From: Brachypodius melanocephalos
Lineage: Eukaryota; Chordata; Aves; Passeriformes; Pycnonotidae
Direction of reading: 5' to 3'
Assembly: GCA_013398615.1 (NCBI GenBank)
Contig: VZSR01000393.1
Coordinates: forward strand, 2,729,354-2,793,353
DNA: 64,000 nucleotides
Part shown: positions 34,640-46,319 of the stretch, piece after piece
Position numbering within the stretch: the first letter of the stretch is position 1
How the letters are laid out: every line of letters begins with the position of its first letter
Made by a program: the position numbers and the translations under genes
Notes under the pieces: model-generated
Seen by the model: the letters and a program-made list of their open reading frames with translations, nothing else
Databases searched by the model: none
What the model was told of the DNA's origin: nothing

Positions 34640-34990
34640 TTAAAAAGAGCAAGATGGGACAAGGTTTAGCTAAAATTGGATTTTCTGAGCATGTAGGTAG
34701 TTCTGTTGTAGCTATAGGCTGGGAAAATTTTTCCTAAATTACATAGGAGTCTCAGCTTTTAAGATCCATCATCTAACCAAACTCCTCTAATATCTTGCAC
34801 TTGTTTCCTGAAGAGCTTTACGAATAATCATAATATTTGAAATTTGTCTGCTACCAGCAGAAATCCAGCAAGGAGAAATCCTCGATTTATCAGAATATAT
34901 TGTTAATGCCTTCCTAATTCTAACAGCAGTGCAGTGAGGCAGTGGATTTGCTCATGAGGAATCCTTATTTATTAGTAATAATAATTTGTA
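34640..34990. promoter_or_regulatory. Candidate conserved non-coding element
   Basis: AT-rich unique stretch with AATATATTGTTAATGCC, TTACGAATAATCATAAT and TTATTAGTAATAATAATTTG. Many TAAT cores, no repeat body and no coding signal. Confidence 0.22.
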
Positions 34991-35140
34991 TTACTTGAAA
35001 AGTTTATCTGTTTCCTCTTTTTAATTTTACCCTGGCGAAACATCCATTCTCCAGCACAAGAACTTTAATTTTAACCAGAGTTGTGGGCAGAGCCTCCTAT
35101 TTGTGGAAGGATGCCCTCTCTCTGTGGGGTTGATTTGCAA

Positions 35141-35147
35141 ATTATTA

Positions 35148-35179
<32 letters not shown>
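35141..35179. repeat. (ATT)n trinucleotide repeat
   Basis: About twelve ATT units with one AATT interruption near the left end. Confidence 0.95.
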
Positions 35180-36009
35180 CGTAATCATGATTAAAAATCC
35201 TAACCCTTGCACATTTCTGCATGAAGGGAGACAGGAAAAGAGAGAACAGGGCTTTGGTTTCCTGAGTGTTCTCCGTAATTTCCAGTGCTTGGATTTTAAG
35301 AAGGATTTCATAAGATCTTCTGCCATCTTCTTGGGAATTTGTGCTGTGGCAGGGTTACCTTAATTAACTCTGGCACTTTTTGTCTGAGATTACCCTTAAG
35401 TTGCTGTCAGGTCCCTTCCCCAGCTGATAAGCAGCTCTCAGGAAGAAGGTACCAGACCTTCTCTCCTTTTCCTCCCTCCTGACAAAGGAAATTCCTCTTC
35501 GCTGTCTCCAAGGAAGTAACTTAATTTTTACAATCCTAAAGTGGAAAACCAGAAGCTCAGAAACTTTGTTTTTTTCCGATTTTATTTTTCATGGAGGTGT
35601 TTTCTGTGCCTTTCCAGCCTCCCCAAAACTGCAGCAACCAACAACCCCTGCAAAAGGGATTTGTTTTTTTCCAAGATTTTCTTGTTTTTTGCTGATATGG
35701 GAGCGAGGAAAGAATTCAGCTGTATCTCTTTATCTCCACTGGAAGGAAAGGAATTAGACAGATATATTACAAGCCTTATCTTATCCCCTGTGTCTCACAC
35801 ATGTGTTGTTGGAGGGAAATTTCAGTTCAGGGAACATGTGAAAAGTTAAAGGAGGATAAGGGTGCTCAGGGGACAGGGATGAGGTGGTGGGGAGGGTTTG
35901 GCTGCAGAGAGGGAGCAGCAGCAGGAAAATGCAAGTTATTGCTGGGAAAAGGAAAGATGGAGCTGCCACTTCCACCCTTTCACCTTTTCCAATCAAAAAT
36001 AAATCACTC

Positions 36010-36023
36010 TTTTTTTTTTTTTT
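36010..36023. repeat. Poly(T) run
   Basis: Fourteen T. Confidence 0.85.
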
Positions 36024-37219
36024 CCTCGACTTACCAAGGGTGAAAAGGGATGCCTCTCAGCAGATAAAATCAGGGAAAACATTGGCTGCCTCAGAAATTC
36101 TGCTGCCAGCCTCACCTTTTGTCATGAACCCTCACAACATGCTGCTCTCTTATCTTTCAGTCTTTGCCTACAAAATTTGGCTTCTATTAAATGGAGCTAT
36201 TAAATACCAGAAAACAAGTTTTGTGCATTATCATAACCCCATACCATAAAAGCCTCCACGTTTGGATATCTAAAACAAGCCCAATATTGGAAATATTGTC
36301 AGGATTAAGATCATGGATTTATTCTGCCAGCCCAGAGTATTGATCCATATCAATTCCCTCCCAGGCTGCAAAGTGTGTCCCATAGCCCAAGCTTGCTCTC
36401 CTAAGGACAGATTTCTTTGTTGCTGTTCTCTTTAAAGAGAAAAAAAAATATTTTGCTAAGAGATATTGAAGTCAAGCCTCCGATGTTTTTTTGCTCACTT
36501 GCTGAGAATTCAAGAAACCTTATTACTGCTGAGCAGGGAGTGTCAGATTTAAACTGCAGAACTGTGGAAGTTTTAGAACAATTACAGACAGGAGCTTCCA
36601 AATTCACCTTCTTTTTAATTTTCGGTTGAGTGTTTCCTATCCTTCATATCGAATATTTCAGATAAATTGTTCTGGTGATGAGAAAAAATAGGGTGAGGAA
36701 GTGGTAGAATCTATTTTAGAAATGAAGATACCACCTTCATGCCTGAAGAACTTTAATGGTTTTATCTATGGGGGGAAAATGCATTTCACAAAAGTTCTCC
36801 TTCTTTATTGCATTCTCTGCCATAATGTAGAAAAACAACAGAAAATTTGGGAATTCTGTAATGAAGACAAAAGGTTTTTATGGATGAATTTTGATGCTGA
36901 AGGCTGAAGAAGGGCAGCAAGGGCTGAGAAATGTTCCAGAAGCACCAAGGGCAGGGTCGCCTTCCCCTGACCTTGTCGTCTCATTAAAAGGGGGATATTC
37001 AGAATTCCATTTCCAGCCCCCTGTGGATTCCTCTGGTTCTCAGCTTTCTGTCTCTGGCAGGAACTGGTCCTGATGCCAACTTTTGCATTGACACAGATTG
37101 GAGTTGACACTGGCAGCGATTCTTTTCCAATAAATTTGACACCAGACACCAGAAATGTTTGCCACGAGGGGAGACTGTTCTCCAACTGCTCTCCATCCCA
37201 CTAGCGCAGATCTCTTCTT

Positions 37220-37237
37220 AAAAAAAAAAAAAAAAAA
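37220..37237. repeat. Poly(A) run
   Basis: Eighteen A followed by TTAAAAATCC. Confidence 0.85.
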
Positions 37238-37879
37238 TTAAAAATCCGTCAAGCTTAACTCTCTGCAGCTCCTTTAGCAGGAATAACTCCTTGCTGCAAG
37301 GGGGGATGTGGTAAGTGATTGGGGAGCACTGTCAGCCTGCAGTGGCTCTCAGGGGAAGGTGTTTACAGCCCACCCGATGCCATGGCAATGGGATTCCACC
37401 AGAGTCCACCTCTGAAACCTGCCAGGCTGCTCTGCCCCTTCTGGCTTCAGGAGTTTTAACAAGATGTTTCTGGTCCGTAATCAGTGTAAGCTTCCCATGC
37501 AAAATGTGCTGGAATGTCCTGATTCCTGAATAAAACACCCAGCGCTGCGTTTTCTCTCGTGTTCCCTGCTTTAGCTATGGCGCTGGAAACCAGAGCAGCC
37601 CCTAATCTCTTTTTCCAATCTAACATGTTTTAAAACAGGATGGAGCTGGCAGGTGAGATATCAAATAGGGAGCAGCCAGCACAGCTGGAGAATTTTGGAA
37701 TCCAAATGCATCCCACAGCCTTATCGCCCTCGGCGGCGTCTCGGACCTGCTCCTATTGATACATCTCCATAAGCTTTGGATTAGGTTTCTCCAAAGCCAG
37801 GAAGCTGTCAGCCTCAGCAGGACTGAGGCACAGGAGAAAAGTTATTCCCCTGCATAAATCCTTCAAAATGAGCCCTTTG

Positions 37880-38065
37880 GTGTGTTCACACGTGATATTT
37901 TTAGTGTTGTTGACACTGTTAATAAGCGAATGAGTAATTAAGCAGCATTAAGAATAGCTCTTGGTTCTGCACTCTATTCAGGCACAATTTGTTGAGTTAT
38001 TTGATTGGGAGACACAGTAGCTGTTTGATGGAGTTTTATTTACTATTAAATGAATATATTTATTT
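37880..38065. promoter_or_regulatory. Candidate conserved non-coding element
   Basis: Unique stretch with TCACACGTGATATTTTTAG (E-box), TGAGTAATTAAGCAGC, GAGTTATTTGATTGG and TTTATTTACTATTAAATG. Homeodomain and forkhead-like cores. Inference. Confidence 0.25.
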
Positions 38066-39611
38066 AATGTTTCATGGCATAGCCCAGCCCGACATCGCGG
38101 TGTTCACAGGTGAGCAAGACACCTCTGGAAATAAAGATCACAAACACAGCAGTGATTCAGAAAGGAAATCAAGGACTTGCCAGGAATACCAGGCTGTGTT
38201 TGAATTTGGCTCTTGCAGGCTTCTGAGATGAGGACGGATGGTCAGCAGTGATTTTGGCGTGCCCAAAAGCCTCACTGCCCATGGCGTGCTTCCCATGGGA
38301 ATCAGGGCTGCTCTCTGTGCCTACGGAACCTCCAGAAATGATTGAGTTGATGCCACGCTCCACCTCAGCCTCATCACTCTTGACAAAGCCACGTCCTCTC
38401 CGGCAGGTTTCTGGACACAAGTTTGTGTTTGTGCCTCCTCCCAGGGCTCAGAGGAGTGGCTGCCCCCCCAGCTCAGAGCACAGAGGCACAGACACACCTG
38501 CAGGGCCACCAGGGTCCCCAGCAGTGACGTGTTCACAGCAAGAGCTCCTCTCACACAAAACCGACTTCTCGAGCGAAACCACCCAACACTGTGACACTGT
38601 CCCTTGTCTTGACTCCAGCCCAGGCCTCCCAGCTGCAAATTCAATAGCAAATACCTGCTTTCTACTGAAAGCTGCCTAACTGGCTGCTGTCCCTGCTCCT
38701 CCAGCCGAATTTGCACTAAAGAAAGACCCTGGCACTCCCCACCCTGCTCCACATTTAGCCTACGGAGCTGGCAGTTCTCTTAACGCCCACATCTGTCTGT
38801 GCTGGCCGCAGCTGATTTATGTTTAATATCTCAAAGGCATGTGGTGCCAGTCCCACGTCGAGCTCTGGATTGTGGTGGTCCGTCTGTATTTGTTGAAATT
38901 TGGCCCAAAGAAGCTGGCTTGGAGCAGAGACTGCAAGGAATGTGAGCCAGTGGCCGTCCAGACAGCTCTGTCAGCAAGCTCAGGAAACTGGCTGAAAAAT
39001 ACTGGGAAGAGGCCCAGATTTTAAACAACCTGTGGAGCTCTCATGAGAACACACTGTTTTAAAACAGAAAGTTGAGTGATACTCTTAATTAGGGATTTTT
39101 TTTTTTAAAGAAATGGTAATGATGGCCTTTGCCCTTGCAGAACACGAGGCACGTTCCCCAAATTCATGGAACAAGCTCTTGTCATCCTCTTGTGTGGAGA
39201 TTTCTTCTCCATGCCCTGCACTGAGCATTTTTATTTCCCAGGCAGAGATAAAGATCAGGACGCTCTTGGGGTCTCACAGCTATGGGACTTGTGGATCCCA
39301 CACACAAAAAAATAATCTTTACAGCAGCACTGGCCTTATAAAGAAATATTTGCCTGAGGGGTTCCATTCACGTCCATCCCTGTTCCCCACTGGACAGCTC
39401 AGAGCTGAGGGTGGGTTTGGCTTTTCCGAGCTGTCATCCCATAAACCAGAAATCCACCAGCCCAAGAGTTCAGGTCCGAAGGGTTTCATCTCCTGAGCTA
39501 ATGGGCTCCATGGTCTTGCAGCAGGGACAGCATGACACGAGCACAGATGGGATTTAACAGGGCTCGGGATTTAGGGCTCGATATCGGGGAACAGGGTGAA
39601 ACGCAAGAGTC
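38066..39611. other. Unique non-coding sequence
   Basis: Two overlapping 143-codon frames on opposite strands (38248-38679 + and 38321-38752 -) arise from GC-richer DNA and resemble no known domain. Nothing else is seen. Confidence 0.4.
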
Positions 39612-39668
39612 TGGGTTGTCTGCTGGATGATCTAATGGTCCCTCTTGGTCTGAAATTTTATGAATTTA
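39612..39668 (+). mobile_element. Probable old CR1 3'-tail remnant
   Basis: CTGGATGATCTAATGGTCCC, then TCTTGGTCTGAAATTTTATGAATTTAGG, follows the order of old CR1-type tails (gatgatct..ggtccc..ttctatgaat). It is short and diverged, and another old LINE tail is possible. Confidence 0.55.
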
Positions 39669-39947
39669 GGCTCTGAGTGGAATCTGGCTCATTGAGTTGC
39701 TCAGAGTTTAGCCTGGGAGAGCAAAACACAGCTTTTAATCATGAAGGGGCACCTTGTGCCCTGCCTGCAGTTTAAATTGCACTTAGATGCTTGAGAAATC
39801 CTCTTTGTGTTTTTTTCCTCTTTATTTATTGGTCATGTGACTGGGTCAACATATCTAGAGCTTGGGAAATTGCACAGATTTAATATTAGACCACAATTTG
39901 TTATATCTATATATGTTGGGACAGTGTTTCATTGCTTTTTCAGGGCA

Positions 39948-40013
39948 GGAAGTGACTGTCCCATATTACACAGAGCTTGCACAAACAGGTCAGCGAAACC
40001 TCGGGTTTAATTC
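39948..40013. repeat. Possible MIR-like (core-SINE) remnant
   Basis: GGAAGTGACTGTCCCATATT, then ACACAGAGCTTGC and CCTCGGGTTTAATTC, loosely follows the reverse complement of MIR (aagtgacttgcccaaggtcacacag..gggattcgaac). The similarity is recalled by eye and is weak. Confidence 0.3.
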
Positions 40014-40019
40014 ATAGCT

Positions 40020-40470
40020 CACTTGATTTTATAAGATTTTTCTCTCCATTAAAAAGTACTCAGAGGATGAGTTTTACAACATCGAAAGGCGCTGCTCACA
40101 AAATGTAAACTGGGAAAAATGAAAGGCAAACTTGGTAAGAGTAAAGCGTTTTATTTAATTTGAAAATATCGCATATGAATTAAAAGTGATTTTTTCCCCT
40201 TGTGTTTATAAACTGATCTCATTATTACTCCACATGTCAGTGCTCTACAGACTTCTTTGAAAATCAGTGATGACATTGAAAAGGGGAGTAAACAGAGGAA
40301 AACACATTAAAAATTATTTCTTGATAGTGACTCAGGGTTCAATAGCCATAAAGCCTTCCTTGTGGTAGAGGCTTAAATTACGTGGCTCTGTCAAACTGTA
40401 ACTATCAGTGAGTTACACAAAAATTGTCTGTTAAATACCTGCTTCTTTTGGTCAGCAGCTCGGTGGCCAC
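40020..40470. promoter_or_regulatory. Candidate conserved non-coding element
   Basis: Long AT-rich unique stretch with AAATATCGCATATGAATTAA, GTGACTCAGGGTTC (AP-1/MAF-like TGACTCA), AATAGCCATAAAG and GGCTTAAATTACGTGGC. No repeat and no open frame. Inference from motif packing. Confidence 0.27.
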
Positions 40471-41171
40471 GGGTTGTGCCAGCTGGCCTAGAAACTGAAA
40501 ATTAAGTTTACGGCTCAGTCCTGATTCTCTGGTAAAATTGTGTTTGAAGAATGGGGTTGGGAGGGAAAGAGAGGACTTGGAAAGTTTCGAGTGGAATGGA
40601 AAACCAGTGAAACAGAGCCCTGGACTATTTAATATTTATATTTAGTACTTCTTGATCCCTGTGGGCTGCTGTATGGACAGTATTAAATGCTGGCCTTGAT
40701 GGAGAATTCTGCACGATTTAATAAGCTCTGGACAAAACCTCAAATTACCGGTCCAGAAATAAGGAACTGCAAAGAACTTCTGGGGTCTGCTTCCTCTTTC
40801 TAATTACTTTGCTCCTTACTCTGCTGCTTCTGCAGGAAGTTTGTTCCAGAGCCTTTGGCTGCCGATGGAAATGCCTTGGTCTAGGGAGACCACCAAATTC
40901 AGCAAACTGGACATTTTCAGGTCATTCATTTCCCCTCTAAAGCCACAAATGCCTGTCTGGCCAGCATGTGCTGTGTAAGTCAATATTGCCCTTCATCCAG
41001 GGAGTTTTCCCTCCTCCCAGAAAGTTTCCCTGGATGTATTCCCAGGGGACAGTGGTGTCCCTGCTCCAGCTCTTCTTGGCTGAGATGAAGAGAGCAAAGT
41101 CCCTGTTCCAGGGAATATTCTCATGTCTTCCCATACATGTCTGCCTTTTCCTCTCTTTTCCCACAAATAAG
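40471..41171. other. Unique non-coding sequence
   Basis: No gene or transposon is recognised. Confidence 0.45.
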
Positions 41172-41383
41172 AATGGAAATGGAAATGGAAATGGAAATGG
41201 AAATGGAAATGGAAATGGAAATGGAAATAGAAATGGAAATGAATAGGATAGAATAGAATAGAATAGAATAGAATAGAATAGAATAGAATAGAATAGAATG
41301 GAATGGAATGGAATGGAATGGAATAGAATAGAATAGAATAGAATAGAATAGAATAGAATAGAATAGAATAGAATAGAATAGAA
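41172..41383. repeat. GGAAAT hexamer array passing into GAATA/GAATG pentamers
   Basis: About eleven GGAAAT units (41175-41240, one with A for G) pass into ten GAATA units with one GGATA. Five GAATG units (41296-41320) and then twelve GAATA units (to 41380) follow. On the minus strand the pentamers read ATTCT with an ATTCC block in the middle. Frames through it (Phe-Tyr-Ser-Ile repeats) are artefacts. Confidence 0.97.
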
Positions 41384-42731
41384 CTCTGACTTGAAGAAAT
41401 CCTCACTCTCATTCCCTCAGCTTGGTATCTCCCAGTATTAAATCAATTTTTTTTTTTTAATATTACTTCAGCCTTCAGGGTCCTCTGGTTCTTTACACTG
41501 AGCCTCTTTTTCAAGATTCAAGTCTCCAGAATTAATTTTGATTCACTGTCTAATGTTGTCTGAACTTTGGTGCTACGGTTCCTGAGAAAACCACTTAAAA
41601 TAGGTCTCAAGATGGATCTTTGGAAATTGGTGTAAACTCCAAACATTCCAGACAATGGGATCAGCTCCCCTTTAGCATGTTTCACCCTGGGTTTCCTACT
41701 GGGTTGCAATTTGATCCCTTCTTCATTTTAAAACCAATGTCTTCCTCTGGAGCACAAGGAGGTGTTTAGAGAATGTAAAAAGATCAGGGAAAGACTTTAT
41801 ATCAAAATTGCCTCAGGTACACTCCCATCACATTTTGTTTCTTTCTTTATCTCAGTGTCTATAATCACCCTTATTCTCTCGTTTAATTCCTGAAGTTTTC
41901 AGATGACCAGGAACAACTGCAGCTGCTCAGGTAACCCCCGTTGGAATAACTTCTTTCTATCATGCCCATTTTTCCACTCTTCTGGGTGATGTTATTTCCC
42001 TTCTGTGCTTGATTTCAGCACTCTGAATCCTCTGAATTTTCTTCCTCCCTCCAATGTGGGAACTTTCATTCCCACTCACTCATGAGCCCTCCATGTTCTG
42101 CACTCTCCCTTGCTGAAAACACATTCAGGGAACTCATTTAATTTTGGGAATTACACCCAACTGCTCTCAATCCCAGCACCACCCTCACTGCTCAGCAAAC
42201 CCACGTCATCTTTTCTGTTTCTCCTTTTATTCTTCTGCTTGAGGAACTTCTGCTGTTTATTTTAATATCCTTTGCAAGGTCTAACTCAGCTTGACTTTTG
42301 GCAGTTCTCACTTTACCCCCGTGCTTGCTGACCTCTAAAATGCAGCTTCCTTTGCAGATTCATCTCTTTTTCCACTCTTATCCCTAACAGACCCTATGGA
42401 GTCAGCCAGTGAGTTCCAAACCCTTCAGGCTTTTCCTCCCTTGTTTGCAACGTGAGTCCCACATCAGTTTTCCACTTGTGGTGCAAAGAATGTTCAAACA
42501 TCCTGCAGGAACAGGTCAGCAAAAGCTTAGCTGGAGCTGCTTGCCCTAATCAGAGCCTTTCATAATCAAAAATTGCTCTTTGAAATCAAATTGGTCAAAC
42601 AAGAAACCCTCACTGCTACAATCTTTGGGGGTTTTATTCCCTCCCTGTTTGGGTCAGCTCACAGTGGCAGAGGTTTTATTCTGATTCTCAATCTCCTTTT
42701 TCAGAAGGTCATCTCTAAATGCCAAACAAGG
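41384..42731. other. Unique non-coding sequence
   Basis: Pyrimidine-leaning and CT-rich in places, with no gene or transposon recognised. Confidence 0.4.
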
Positions 42732-42754
42732 AAAAAAAAAAAAAAGAAAAAAAA
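42732..42754. repeat. Poly(A) run
   Basis: A14, G, A8. No element body is recognised upstream. Confidence 0.85.
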
Positions 42755-43142
42755 GATTTAAAATGCATTTACTTTTTGTGATTTTACGGTCAAGGTATCT
42801 CCTGGTGATCACATTCCCAGTAAAAATAATTTGCTGTTACTGGTAGTGTTCATCCTCCATGTGTCTCACACATTCAAACAATTCCTCGTGCTATTACATT
42901 ATTTAAAACCATTTCTGGTCTTTTTTCAAACCCTGAAACTGGGACAACTCTCTGAGAATTAAAGATATGGCACTAATTTGAGCTTGACATTGCTGTCATG
43001 ATAACAGGATATCCCCGAAAAACAGACCAAGGCACTAAAAGGGGATGAACTGAAGTGTCAAAAATGAAGAAATTAAAACAACACCAGCACTGAACCTGGG
43101 AAGATCTTGCATTTATATGGCTGTTTACATCCAAAGGAACTT

Positions 43143-43311
43143 GAATATGGTTTAGAGAAGAAATAAATCTAAATCTCTCATACACATGGATATAGCAAGA
43201 AAAGACATAAATATTGACTTCAGAATATGGTTTAGAGAATAAATTAAATTACTCTCTAAATCTCTCGTACATGTGGGTATAGCAAGAAAAGACATGTAAT
43301 TATTGACTTCA
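43143..43311. repeat. Imperfect tandem duplication, 80- and 89-bp copies
   Basis: Copy 1 (43143-43222) and copy 2 (43223-43311) both start GAATATGGTTTAGAGAA, share TAAATCTCTC and ATAGCAAGAAAAGACAT, and end TATTGACTTCA. Copy 2 has a small insertion near ATTACTCTC and several substitutions. The copies abut without a spacer, as expected of a local duplication. Confidence 0.95.
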
Positions 43312-44747
43312 GAGAGTGAAGAAAAGGCTGTTTCCACTGAAAGCAGGAACAACTTCCTTCCTTCCAAGAATCTTCTATGACATTGCCTGAAAGAAACTTC
43401 TATAATATTGTCTAAGGGCTCAATCCCTGCAAGGAGGTAAAGAAATCAGAGTTACTCATTCCTTGGGTTGCCTGAAAGCATTTTTCCAAACCATTATTTG
43501 ACCAAAAATGAAAGGCTTTATTTAGTTCAGTGCGTTTTTCCTAAAGGTGTCTGCTCTGGTTGCCCTCATTTTTGACTAGGGGCTTGCAAGGTCTCTGCAA
43601 TATTTCCAATGAAAACTGGGAGATGTGGGCTCTCTTAGTCACTTTGCAATTTCTTGCATAATTTTGCGTTCGTGGTGGAATTCTGTTAAACGCATGAGTA
43701 ATTCTCAGGAAAAAACAAACATTTCTTTTTCTTTTAACTTTACAAACATATCCCTGGGATAATAATGTCCCCTTGTCGAAATTTTGTACCGAAACAAGCT
43801 CCATTTTTCCCTCCCAGTGCCACCAGTTTCTCACACAAAATCAGAGGGACACGTGGCTCCTCTCCCACAGAAATGCCAAACTGCAAATGGGATGGAACAG
43901 CTGAAACTCCCAGTGAGAGGCACGAGGGCTGAGGTTGCACAATCAGGATTTCATCCTCTGGCACTGTTTGTTTTAGCCTTGCAAAATCTGCACAAATATC
44001 CCAGAGATGGTATTTATTCAGCACCTCCGCCACGGAACGTTGTGGGGTCTCAAAGATTGTGTTCAGGAAGGGATTAGACCAATTAATGGTGAATAAATTC
44101 ATCAAAAACGGGAGTCTGGATGTAATATCTGGTTTATTTAGTTCCTGAGCTGCTGGGAGCTGGAAGGATGAATCAGGGAAAGGATCATTCTGTTCTTGTC
44201 CTTGTTTTTAACTTCTTTTCCCACACCAATAACTGTCTGCTACTAACAGAGCACCACGATGATGATGATTGTTGTGATTGTTACAAGTGATCCATGTTTA
44301 ACTTAAAATTAGAGGTAATTTCATTCTGCTGTAACTTCAAATCTATTTTCTCACGTCTCTTGTAACTCTGAAGTCTTCCAATCCAGACTGGCTTTTCCAA
44401 TCAAACACAATTTCATCAGGTAAAATAACTTATTTCAACAGCTGGCTGGATTGCCTCACAATCCCATTTGCCTTCAAAATATCTGGTACTGGTCATGAGA
44501 AATAAATCACATCATCGTTACTCAGCCATGGAAGAATTTGATGGAGACCCTTCCTAATTTTGATGTCATCTAATCATTCTTGGAAGTTACCAATAAAGGA
44601 CTTGATCCCACAGCTGTTGATTAACTCATTCCTTCTCTCTCATGAATCCTTTACTGATTTTCCTTCCACGAAGAGGTGCTCTGGGGGGATTTTCTCATTG
44701 TCCAGCTGGGACAGTCACGTTATCATCACACTTGATTTTCACCTTTA
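43312..44747. other. Unique non-coding sequence
   Basis: The frames at 43740-44105 (-) and 43784-44077 (+) overlap on opposite strands and show no domain. Nothing else is recognised. Confidence 0.4.
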
Positions 44748-44822
44748 ATTGGTTTGAGCTTGGATTTGATGATCTCAAAGGTCTTTTCCAACCCGGGTGA
44801 TTCTGCAATTCTGTCATTCTGT
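44748..44822 (+). mobile_element. CR1 LINE 3' tail
   Basis: GGATTTGATGATCTCAAAGG and TCTTTTCCAACCC, then the degenerate 8-bp end repeats GATTCTGC, AATTCTGTC and ATTCTGTA. Only about 75 bases remain, so it is extremely 5'-truncated. The 'GATGATCTCAAAGGTC' form places it with the copy at 61262. Confidence 0.92.
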
Positions 44823-45878
44823 AAACATTAGTATTGGTGGAATTCGTTAGGATTGTGACAAATCTCTTATTTTTTAAAAATTTCTCCTTAAGTTGGCCTT
44901 GAGATACAATTAAAGTTGGTGGCACATGTGGCATTGCTCTCTTGTTCTTCTTTGTAAATCAGAAGAGAGTATTCAACAAGAATTAAACTCACTGAGACAC
45001 AACTAGAAAGTTTCCACCAATGTTTTCTCAGCATGCCTTAATTCTTACAGTCCCCTACAAAGCAAAGTGTTTGAGGTTTTACTCAGATGCTGAAAGGTGT
45101 TGATGAACAGGAGATGGACTCAAGAACATGCTTAAATTTAAGTGCATAAGTAAGAAATTTGCTGAATAAGCCCAAACGATTGCAAAGTGTGATTTCCCTT
45201 TCCTAAATTCAAATGAATGCTCACAAAGGTATTTTGCATTTATTTCCCACGTGGTGTTTGGACAAGCAGGCAGGGAGGCAGCACAATCTGCTGCAGTCAC
45301 AAATAAATACTGCAAGGAAGGTTTTGTGCTCTGGACCCATCTTTCACAGGAGGATTTCAGCAGGTTTTGGCATCAGGAAGTAGCAGCAGTGCCATGAGAG
45401 CTGCCTGATTCACCTGGCAGTAACCAATTAAAGAACATCAGCTTGATTTAGGATTCGTGCAAAGATTTCTATCTGTATTAAAGCAAAAATATTTAAGAAG
45501 ACCCATTTAAAACAATGGGCTTTCATGAGCAAAAATTTACGTTATTTCAATAACTTACCTCTCTTGGTGCTAATTGTTTTGTTAATTAGGATATTTTTTA
45601 ATGCAGTTACAATAAGTTTCCTGGACCATTGCACATTAAACTTTGGCCTTGCTGAAAAAAGCAAATCGTTGGTCAACAAACTTGATGGCAATGAGCTCAC
45701 AAATGTCATCCTTACTCAGGTGAGCTTTCTGCTGGCTCCAAAGAGAATTTTGCCTTTGGAAAAGAAGAGTTAAGAACTTCAGGATCAGGCCTCGGGTTGG
45801 TCCCAAACAACACAAAGAGACTTTTTGCTTCACTGTCTACTGTATTTTCCCGAAGAGAGCACGAAGAATTATTTCTTT
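44823..45878. other. Unique non-coding sequence
   Basis: No gene or transposon is recognised. Confidence 0.45.
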
Positions 45879-46099
45879 CCAGAAAATTAGGCATTTCTTT
45901 AATTTTTTGGGGTCCGGGATGTCCAAAACATGAAAAGAAAGAAGGAGGAAGGATTTGTTTCCAGAAAATTAGGGATTTCTTTAGTTTTTTTGGGGTCTGG
46001 TGTGCCCAAAGCACGGAAAGAGAGAAGGGGGAAGGATGTCTTTCCAGAAAATGAGGTATTTCTTTAATTTTGGGGGGTCTGGTGCACCCAAAGCATGGC
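45879..46099. repeat. 82-83-bp minisatellite, about 2.7 copies
   Basis: CCAGAAAATTAGGCATTTC begins at 45879 and recurs as CCAGAAAATTAGGGATTTC at 45961 and CCAGAAAATGAGGTATTTC at 46044. Each copy continues TTTA(A/G)TTTT, then GGGGTC, GTGC/GTCC, AAAGCA or AAAACA, and a GAAAGAGAGAAGG-like purine stretch. The third copy stops near GCATGGCAG. The copies are diverged but collinear. Confidence 0.94.
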
Positions 46100-46319
46100 A
46101 GATCAGTGGCTCTCGTGCTCTACAACCAGGCAATGGGCATTCACTGCTTTCCTTCATTAAACTGCAGACCTAGGTGGGCTGCTGGAAAAATAAAAAGGAA
46201 AAAAAAAAAAAAAAAAAAAGGCTAGGAAAGGGGTACTGGAGAGGGGAGGGTGAGCGCGTGAGAGAAGCACATGTTCAGGGTGCCTGTGTATGAACAGCAA
46301 GCTTTCTGGCCTGACATTT
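46100..46319. other. Spacer with a poly(A) run
   Basis: A run of 21 A at 46199-46219. Nothing else is recognised. Confidence 0.5.

Larger units (their letters stand above)
35180..37879. other. Unique sequence, no transposon recognised
   Basis: It holds a T run at 36010-36023 and an A run at 37220-37237. No exon is recognised. Frames up to 126 codons carry no domain. Confidence 0.4.

Noticed and set aside
40993..41412. 139-codon minus-strand frame with Phe-Tyr-Ser-Ile repeats
   Set aside because: It is produced entirely by the pentamer/hexamer array.
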